Positions 56,801-64,000 of a stretch of 64,000 nt of DNA are shown one piece after another. A program made the position numbers and the translations under genes. The stretch spans positions 14,682,027 to 14,746,026 of the forward strand of contig CM060896.1 in the NCBI GenBank assembly GCA_030762935.1, written 5' to 3'. Position 1 is the first letter of the stretch. Each line of letters opens with the position of its first letter. The stretch is from Hymenopus coronatus. Taxonomy: Eukaryota > Arthropoda > Insecta > Mantodea > Hymenopodidae. Below the pieces are notes generated by a model that worked only from the letters and a program-made list of their open reading frames with translations, made no database searches and was not told where the DNA came from.

Positions 56801-58224
56801 ATTACCTCTTCTAGCAGGTATGTACAGTGAACATAGATGGAGAAGGTATTGTATTCTTCCCAAAAATTTGATACTGAATTTGCACATGTTTTTAGAACCC
56901 TTGAATCCAAAAAAGCATTTTTAAAAATGCACGTGGGTGGATGCGTGCCTGCAACATAACTCAAATATGCAAAATCGGTTAAATACCAAATGGTTTGTGC
57001 AGTATTTTCCAAAGATATGACACAAAGATTTTCAAGAAATTCCTCCCATTTCTAACCACTATGGAACATTTTTGTGCATTGTGTGCGTGCATGTGTTTAC
57101 AGCATAGCTCAAAAATGAAAAAAACACATTAAATACCAAACTTGTTTTTAAGTGTAGTGTCTTTCAAGGATGTGACACAAAGACTATCAAGAAAATCCCC
57201 CTCCCCGAACTATCCTTTAATGGAAAACTTTTTTAAAATATTGTTTTTCTCAAAAATGGCTGTAATGACTGGGAATGCTTCTAAAGACCTCTTCATTCTG
57301 GATGAATTTTGCATAACTATAAGAGATTGACAAAAACTTACTGCACAAGAAATGTAGATCTCATTAAAACCCATTATTTATGTCATATACAGGGTGTTTC
57401 AAAACGATACCAAATGAAGACATGGACCTTTTTGGTCATACCATACGTAATACGTGAATATCATTTTCAGCTTTAAATTCGGCACATACAAAAACTGCCA
57501 TAAAATCATCATGGGTTAGGCAGTTGTACATAACCAAATGGCACGTGCCTGGCCCACTCCAAGAGAAATGCCGGTTGGTAGCGAAGGTCCCAGTTGCGTG
57601 GTGTGGGCGTGGTTTGATAGACACACCAGTGCAGCTCAGGACACCTTAGTAATGGTAAACGTAGCATGTGGGTTTTCTTATGTGTTTTCTATAACATGTT
57701 TTGAGGTTGTTTACGTGGCATATGACAACTGTTGTTCCTTCGCTGCCTAATCCCAAACGTGTGCAATTTTTAAACACGTAAAAATTCAAATAGAAGAGTT
57801 TGAAAGTTGAAACATCAAGTTTCGTACAAGTCAAAGTGTAAGCTAATCGACTGCTATCTTTGTTTGGTGTCATTTTGAAACAGCGTGTATATTATTTATA
57901 GAGTTGATCATTTCTGAGATATTCCTTATTATTGGTTTCAATTGTAAGCTACATAACTTTTCTCAAACTGGAAGCAACCTTTTGTTTCATCTCTCTTTTG
58001 TTTTATTTCAATTGTTCACATTATGGTCAGCTTTTAAAAGATTTGATTATCACTTTAACCTAGCGCATTGCTTATTTTCCTTCTGTTTAGAAGGGAGAAA
58101 TTAATAAGATGAATACTGCTAATGGTTGTCTGAAATAGCATGACGTAGATAAAAGATTTATCTTTTGTAAGGAAAGATATTTAAAAGCTAGAGAAAGTCA
58201 TGTGAATAGAACACATCAGATTTT
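56801..58224 (+). mobile_element. Helentron-like repeat with internal duplication and MITE insertion
   Basis: The repeat runs 56801-57389 and 57888-58224. The segment from the core (TGCGTGCCTGCAACATAACT) to CACAAAGATTTTCAAGAAAT is present twice in diverged form (about 56938-57060 and 57083-57200). MITE M3 fills the gap. Ends with GTGAATAGAACACATCAGAT. Confidence 0.85.
57390..57887 (+). mobile_element. MITE M3, TA target site
   Basis: Left end CAGGGTGTTTCAAAACGATA after TA; right end is the complement of CACGCTGTTTCAAAATGACA before TA. The 498 bp are GC-richer than the surroundings and have no ORF with motif. Its terminal CAGGGTGTT resembles that of M1/M2, but the inner sequence differs. Confidence 0.9.
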
Positions 58225-58804
58225 GTAGTAAGTTTTCTGGTATCTCCTTTGAGATGATACATTCATATGTGAAAATGACCCCTCAGTAGCTACAGAAGTT
58301 ATTTGAGCAAACCTAAAACATACCAATTCAATCACTCTGCAACAGATTTTCACTTTGTGCAATTTTTGAAATGCTTCTAAGTAACGCCAATATCAAAACT
58401 TTTTGAAAGCACTATTTTACACTTTTGCCTAACTAATGAACTCTTGTTTCTCTGGCACATTCTCCAGTCTTTGCATTGCTTCATCCATAATTTTCATTGA
58501 TTTCCTCAAAGACTGTCCTCTTTCTTGGAATGGCAGATCATGTATCTTGGCTGTAATGAAAGTTAAATCATTTCTCACTTCCATAGATTCTTGGCTGCTA
58601 CAACTGAAGATGTTTTATTCTCCAAAGTGTTGACCACCTTATTTGTATTCAGAACATTTGAAGCATTAGTAAACTGCTGCTAAAACCTATGTCCCCCAAT
58701 TGATTATGATAGGTTGAAGTGGCAGAGGTGTATCTAGGGCTAATTTATTTATTAAGAAATATAGATTATTTTCTTAATTATAATCTTTTGATTAAAATGC
58801 TTGT
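58225..58804. other. Intron with a protein-like minus frame
   Basis: Minus strand 58437-58563 reads ITAKIHDLPFQERGQSLRKS, MKIMDEAMQRLENVPEKQEF, then a stop. It looks like a decayed coding fragment but I cannot name a family. Confidence 0.35.
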
Positions 58805-59045
58805 ACAATTATTTCAATTTTCTGTATTATGTACAGTAACTGGGGGAAGAATAATTTTACAGGAAATATATATTTTGAGACCTCTTAATAAAGTAGAATA
58901 ATAATAAAAAAGAAGCTTTGTATAAAAATATGTGTGTGCCTGCATTCTTGTGTGCATCTGTAACTCAAAAATGAAAAGTTGATTAAATACCAAACTTGGC
59001 ATTTGAGTTCAGCACCTTCCAAAGACACAATGCAAAGTCTTAATA
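58805..59045 (+). mobile_element. Helentron-like repeat, diverged 5' fragment
   Basis: Short TG core (58932-58955), AACTCAAAAATGAAAAGTTG, AATACCAAACTTGGCATTTG and a decayed start. It stops in ATGCAAAGTC. Confidence 0.65.
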
Positions 59046-59737
59046 TCTTCATCAATTGTTATCACTTTATTATTAGATTGAATATCTTTATTTTATAAGT
59101 TTTGTGATATTCATTTCTGTTGACTCTTCCTTGCAGGACATTAAACCATTCCTCCATGCCATTAACACATTAGTCAGGCACTCTCACCATTACAACAAGC
59201 TCATCCACCTTCCTTTAAGGTCTTTCATTTCATTCACGCTGCCCAGAAGTTTGTCAGTTTTGGCCAAAGCTCTATCTTCATCATAGACATTTTCATCTTC
59301 ATAACTGCTTGCATCTTCTTCACCTTCACCATTCATGGTATGGATGTCAACTAGTAATGCTTTCATCATCTCTGTCTTAACTTTGTATTCCATTTGACAT
59401 TAGTGTGACAATAGCTGCAAAACAATTTTATTTCTTGTCTTTTCAACACTCATGCATCCACTGTCAGTTCTCTATAATCCAACTGTATTCTTCGAAGTCG
59501 ATGTCCCAACTGACTTCCTCTCGTCCCTGCCTGCCCTCCTTGTACAGCCTCCAGATATACACAGGGATGTTCTGGAGCTGTGGGAAGGTACACACAATTG
59601 GTTTTTTCTTTCCCTTTTTCTTTTGGGCTTGTTACGATTTAAATTGCATTCAGTTTATATCTTACTACCATAGGTACAACTTTGTAAGACTTTTATTTTA
59701 TATTGTAATCGATAATTCTATTTTGATATATCTTTTT
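59046..59737. other. Possible coding fragments, unidentified
   Basis: Minus strand 59193-59393 has an open Glu/Asp-rich frame (GEGEEDASSYEDENVYDEDR). Plus strand 59477-59591, flanked by ACTGTCAG and GTACAC, reads in one frame LYNPTVFFEVDVPTDFLSSL, then PALLVQPPDIHRDVLELWE. The composition looks coding, but neither is recognisable and the exon call is unproven. Confidence 0.3.
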
Positions 59738-60427
59738 ACTTTCTCTATATGTACTATGTATATAGAGCAAAAAAAAAGCATTTTTAGAAAAATATCCAGC
59801 ATGTGTGTGTGTGTGTGCATGAGTGCGCACGTGCACGGGCGTGCAACACGAAGATTTTCGAGAAAATTCAACCACCCTCCACTATCGTTTACATGGAAAA
59901 ATTTTCGAAAATTTTGATTTTCTAAAAGATGGCTCTTAACGATTTTTATTAAAATATTGTATATTAAAGATATATATCTGACAAAGAAAATTATCTTGAA
60001 TTTTCTGGGAATAGCCTCTGAATACTACTGTATTCTGGATGAATTTTACAGAAATTTGCATAACTCGCAAACTGTTGGAGATAAACAAAAACTTGCGTAA
60101 AAGAAAATGTAGATCACATTAAAGCATACAATTATGTTATATACATTTTTTCGTGAAGTGCATCGTTTTTTAAATATTCCTTGTTATTGGTTTCAGCTTT
60201 AAAACACTTATATTTTCTCATACAGGAATATGTCATCTGCTGTCCATACAAACAAAGAAACTTCAGTCACGTAGCAACCATCTTTTTAGGAATACTTTAG
60301 CCTATGCTACTTCCTTATTTCCCTTCTACTTGCATGGAAGCAAGAAATAAGACTATTTCTGCTAATTTTTTCTCAATTAGCATAAAGTAAAATTAAGCAT
60401 AATGTGAATGGTACACGTCAGATTTTT
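59738..60427 (+). mobile_element. Helentron-like repeat, internally deleted
   Basis: ACTTTCTCTATATGTACTAT, then an early jump to the AAAAAAAAAGCATTTTTAGA block, a (GT)n core at 59801-59818 and the normal 3' half. The end has lost the AGAGAAAGT copy but keeps ATGTGAATGGTACACGTCAG. Confidence 0.85.
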
Positions 60428-60431
60428 TGTT

Positions 60432-61287
60432 AAGAACTTTAGTATGTTATACTGGGAAACCTATTTTGCATCAGATTTTCTAATTAAATAAATTGTAAAG
60501 CAAAACTGCCCCTAATCAAAATATTATCCTAACACCCACAAATAACTTTTCAGTGAGAAAAACACTTAAATTCAAAAGTTAAAGATAAAATCCCAACAGA
60601 AAATAGAGCAGGAGTGAACTTGATAAATTGCTCAGACTGTGGAAAATTTTACACAAGGTAAACAAAAAGAAATTTGGCAACTAGGAGCAAGAAACATCTG
60701 AGGAACATAAAATTAAAACAGGAAGATAAATCAGCAGTGGCATGGCATTTTTGGAGAAAACATCACAACATAGAGAAGACCCTAGTTTTATTAAAAGGCA
60801 CAAGAAACAGTTGAGAGTTTGAAACCTGGGAGAATATCCACATCTGGAAGAACAAGGAACAATTGATGAATTTTGAAATCCTGCCTGGAGACATTCCAGG
60901 AGTTCCTAAATCCACTACCAGAGGCACACACTACCACAGTAATAACATTGTATAATCTTGGCACCACCACTCGAAAAGTTGATTATGGAAGCAACGGCAC
61001 TTCTGAAACATGTTCTTAATGATAAGAGTAAAGTTTATTGACCTTTAAGCTGTTTTACAACATTGGAATTGGTTTTGTCAAACAATGTAAGTGATGGAAA
61101 TGTGTTACTATCAAGTCAAATCAATACTTATAATATACATCGCTGTCCCAAAGTCCTCATCACCTCAAGTAATAAGTACAGCTACTGCAAAACGTTTATA
61201 TTCTAATAAATAATTCTATTTTAATAATCTTTTGTGATAAGAATTTGTATATGCTATTCTGGCAAACCCATTTTGGATCACATTCTC

Positions 61288-61290
<3 letters not shown>
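60432..61290 (+). pseudogene. Penelope-like endonuclease P10 between 50-bp direct repeats
   Basis: Frames from about 60610 read GVNLINCSDCGKFYTR then KRNLATRSKKHLRNIKLKQE, DKSAVAWHFWRKHHNIE, FETWENIHIWKNKEQLMNFE. YIG is changed (YTR plus stop) and further stops occur. 60432-60478 and 61238-61284 are similar direct repeats (TATGTTATACTGGGAAACCT / TATGCTATTCTGGCAAACCC). Confidence 0.8.

Positions 61291-61316
<26 letters not shown>
61288..61316 (+). repeat. Poly-A tract, 29 bp
   Basis: An uninterrupted A run directly after the second 50-bp direct repeat; possibly a retroelement tail. Confidence 0.9.
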
Positions 61317-61318
<2 letters not shown>

Positions 61319-61419
61319 TTTCAAAAAACCTTCCCTTAAAGGATGGGGTCAAGTTTATCACTCCACCCCGAAAGTTGAGGAGTTATGTTTGTTGAGGGTA
61401 GGGGGCTTATCTAGAGTAA

Positions 61420-62317
61420 ATATAGGAAGTACTGCATTCCCCTAAAATTCTATATATTTAAAAAAACATTTTAGAAAAGGGTAAATGAATATGTGTATGT
61501 GTTTGTGAACATCATGGTTCAAAAATGAAAAATTAGTTAAAAAAACAATTAAGTTTTTAAGTTCAGTATCTTGCCAAAATGTAACACAAAGATTTTCAGG
61601 AAAATCCTCCACCCCAAACTACACATTACATAGAATATTTTATTGAACTTTTTTGTTTTCTCAAAACCAGCTCTAACAATTTTGATTAAAGTATCATACA
61701 TTAAACAACATAGTTGTTCATAGTTAAACAACAATTAAGTTTTTAAGTTCATTATTTTCCCAAAATATAACACAAAGATTTTCAGGAAAATCCTCCACCC
61801 CAAACTACACATTACATAGAATATTTTATTGAAATTTTTTATTTTCTCAAAACCGGCTCTAACTGATTAAAGTATCATATTATAGATATTTACATGGCAA
61901 ATAAAATGTTTTTCTGTAAATATTCTGTAAAGTGCTCTCCATTTGGAAAGAGTTTTATGTAAATGCGTATTACACAGGCCTGAACTAGCCCAGTTCCATA
62001 CCACAGGAAGAGGAAATAGATACATAGTGCATATCCACCTTGCACCATACATCACCAAACTACCTAGTCAAGCCCCGTATCCCGAAAGGTGATGGAAACA
62101 ATATGGAATTTTAAGGCCAGCCTATAACTCCAGATCTTAAACATTTAACTACTGTTCCTTGCTTAATATCTATAATAAAATGTGTAATATAGCTATTTCT
62201 GCAGGTGTGTCTCAATTAAAATGAACTAGATGGAAAAATATATTTTCATAAGAATAGTCTGTATGCTCACTAATAAATGATAGAGGATAGAGAAATTCAT
62301 GTGAATGTAACATTTTT
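61420..62317 (+). mobile_element. Helentron-like repeat with 180-bp internal duplication (left of convergent pair)
   Basis: The block AACAATTAAGTTTTTAAGTT through ACATAGAATATTTTATTGAA occurs at about 61550-61645 and again at about 61731-61830 with few differences, so the duplication is recent compared with the family's divergence. The 5' end is eroded and the 3' hairpin partly lost. Confidence 0.85.
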
Positions 62318-62374
62318 TGCAAGCAGCGCAAAATCCACAGTGCATACTGTCAGATGCAATTACATTTTTAAAAA

Positions 62375-63216
62375 AATCTGACATGTTCCATTCACATGAC
62401 TTTCCCTTCATCTCTGCAACAAATTATTGTTAAAAAGCTCATGCTTCTATTTACTTCATGCTAATCAAGAATTAGCAGAAAGTCTTATTACTTGCTTCCT
62501 TTTAAGTAGAAGCGAAATAATGGGTACCATAGGTTAAAGTGATAGTCAAAAGCTGGTTGCTATGTGACTGAAGTTCCTTTGTTTGTATGGACACGAGTTG
62601 ACAAATTCCTGTATGAGAAAAGTATAAGTGTTTTTAAACTGAAACCGAAAACAAGGAATATTTCAAAACGACCAACTCCAAGAAACAATGTATATAACAT
62701 AAATTGTATGTTTTAACATGCTCTACATTTTTGTGTGGTAAGTTTTTGTGTATCTGATACGGTTTAGCAGTTATGCAAAATTCCGTAAAATTCAACCAGA
62801 ATAAAGTAGTCTTCAGAGGCTATTCCCAGAAAATTCAAGATATACATTTTATTTGTCAGGTAAATATCTTTAATATACGATATTTTAATCAAAATCATTA
62901 GAGCTATTTTTGAGAAAATCAAAATTTTCAAATAAAAGGGTAGTTGGGGGTGGGGGGATTTTCTAGAAAATCTTCATGTCGCATCCTTGGAAGATGCTGA
63001 ACTTAAATACCAAGTTTGGTATTTAACAGACTTTTTTTAGCTATGCTGCCCACAGACACACACGCATACACACAGACACACACACATGGACATTTTTATA
63101 AAAATGCTTCTTTTGGATTCAGGGGGTCCCAAAACATATATTTTCCGTGAAATCTCGGTATCAAATTTTTGGGTGCATTCTCTATACACCATGTACATAG
63201 TATGTGTAGAGAAACT
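62375..63216 (-). mobile_element. Helentron-like repeat, full length (right of the pair)
   Basis: Hairpin end AAATCTGACATGTTCCATTC, core (CA)n at 63052-63086, 5' palindrome CACCATGTACATAGTATGTG. Faces the previous copy tail to tail, 57 bp apart. Confidence 0.9.
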
Positions 63217-64000
63217 AAAAATGTATTTAAAATATAGGTAATAGTGTGCCTATATTAATAAATTATATAGCAAATTAAAAAGGAAATTCCAGTTAATAAG
63301 ACTATACAAAAGCTTAAAATATAATTTTTTAGCAATTTTTGCCATTTAGTCTCACTTTAATAAAAACCTTTTTCTGTTAAGTCCTTCTATGTTTAAAGAG
63401 AACAACATTTTTGATTTATTTATGAAAAAGAACATATGCCATTCATAACCATTTTCATAAGCTTATGAATGAGATTAAAAGTGCTATGATCATTTCTGCC
63501 AATTCTTTCATCCATGAAATAAGGTTGCCCAAAGAAATTTGGAACGCGTAATAAAAACAAGGAAGAAAAGAGAGAGCTAGAATATGTATAATTATAGCTG
63601 GAAATGAATCACTAGTGCTTATTTGCTTGAAAACTGCTGTGGTCTTTGCCAGTGAACTTCGTAGCTCTGTGGAGCAGACAAATTAGAAAGAAACCGGAGT
63701 GGGTCTGGTTATGTAGAAAAGAAGGTACAAAAATAAACCTGTCCTTACTCAGATTTTTGTAAGATAGGATGTGACAGCTGGATAGGATGCAAGGGATTTA
63801 TTAGCAAGTAGGAGCTTTGCTGGTCAAAAATAGATTTAGTACTAGTTGTTTACCAATACATCAGGTCATGGATTGCCCATGTTGTTTGGCTCAGGTAATA
63901 GGGGTGCATGGAAGCTGTTGTTATTTGTAGAACAAACACTCAACTTTGCTATATGGAATATAACATATACAGAATCTCTGGGAATTTAGAAATTTCATGT
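63217..64000. other. Intron, nothing recognised
   Basis: AT-rich to neutral sequence. No repeat family, no splice-flanked frame and no PH-domain motif in either strand. Confidence 0.55.

Noticed and set aside
46113..64000. PH domain and C-terminal coiled-coil exons of PHLDB
   Set aside because: Looked for RPLTRYLP-, KKRWFVFD- and EEMERLLKEAH-type blocks on the + strand; none found.
1..64000. Bacterial-type defence, operon or phage system
   Set aside because: Spliced gene structure, AT-rich introns, SINEs, LINEs, PLEs and mariners show a metazoan nuclear genome.

Overview
This is a eukaryotic, AT-rich, intron-dominated window, not a microbial one. The mix of mariner/Tc1-like transposons, GIY-YIG Penelope-like elements (PLEs), LINEs and tRNA-derived SINEs suggests an arthropod, possibly an insect. 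That is an inference from repeat content; nothing here fixes the species.

One host gene is recognisable, on the + strand: an orthologue of PHLDB1/PHLDB2 (LL5), the coiled-coil, PH-domain scaffold of the cell cortex. Ten internal exons lie at 454-642, 4067-4382, 8093-8209, 11560-11759, 16044-16146, 16292-16516, 26503-26616, 34272-34443, 37514-37688 and 45995-46112. Their phases agree at every junction and together give 576 codons. Nine of the ten exons end at a GT donor; exon 5 uses GC. The N-terminal FHA region and the C-terminal coiled coil with PH domain were not found, so the gene enters from upstream and leaves downstream. The intron after 46112 appears to be at least 17.9 kb long.

The introns are layered mobile DNA. 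(a) A dispersed family of about 0.86 kb has some 18 copies or pieces, in both orientations. It has a 5' palindrome, a GT-rich core, a repeated 10-mer and a 3' hairpin, which suggests a non-autonomous Helentron-like (DINE-1/HINE-like) element. (b) Ten PLE pieces are present, several with inverted terminal arms; the best (31614-34054) sits in a LINE between 12-bp target duplications. (c) There are three LINE families, one with an RNase H domain. (d) There are about seven mariner/Tc1-like relics. (e) Three TA-flanked MITEs include two that carry a tRNA-like module. (f) Several SINEs are present. (g) Two minisatellites occur: 75 bp x about 4, and 71 bp x about 22 with a splice-acceptor-like motif in each unit.

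Nested insertions give a relative chronology: LINE inside mariner, PLE inside LINE, PLE arms inside mariner, MITE inside the Helentron-like repeat, that repeat inside a LINE, and mariner plus repeat inside another LINE. No transposon ORF looks intact. The PLE at 31.6-34.1 kb comes closest, with one in-frame stop. No bacterial-type system, CRISPR array or complete RNA gene was found.
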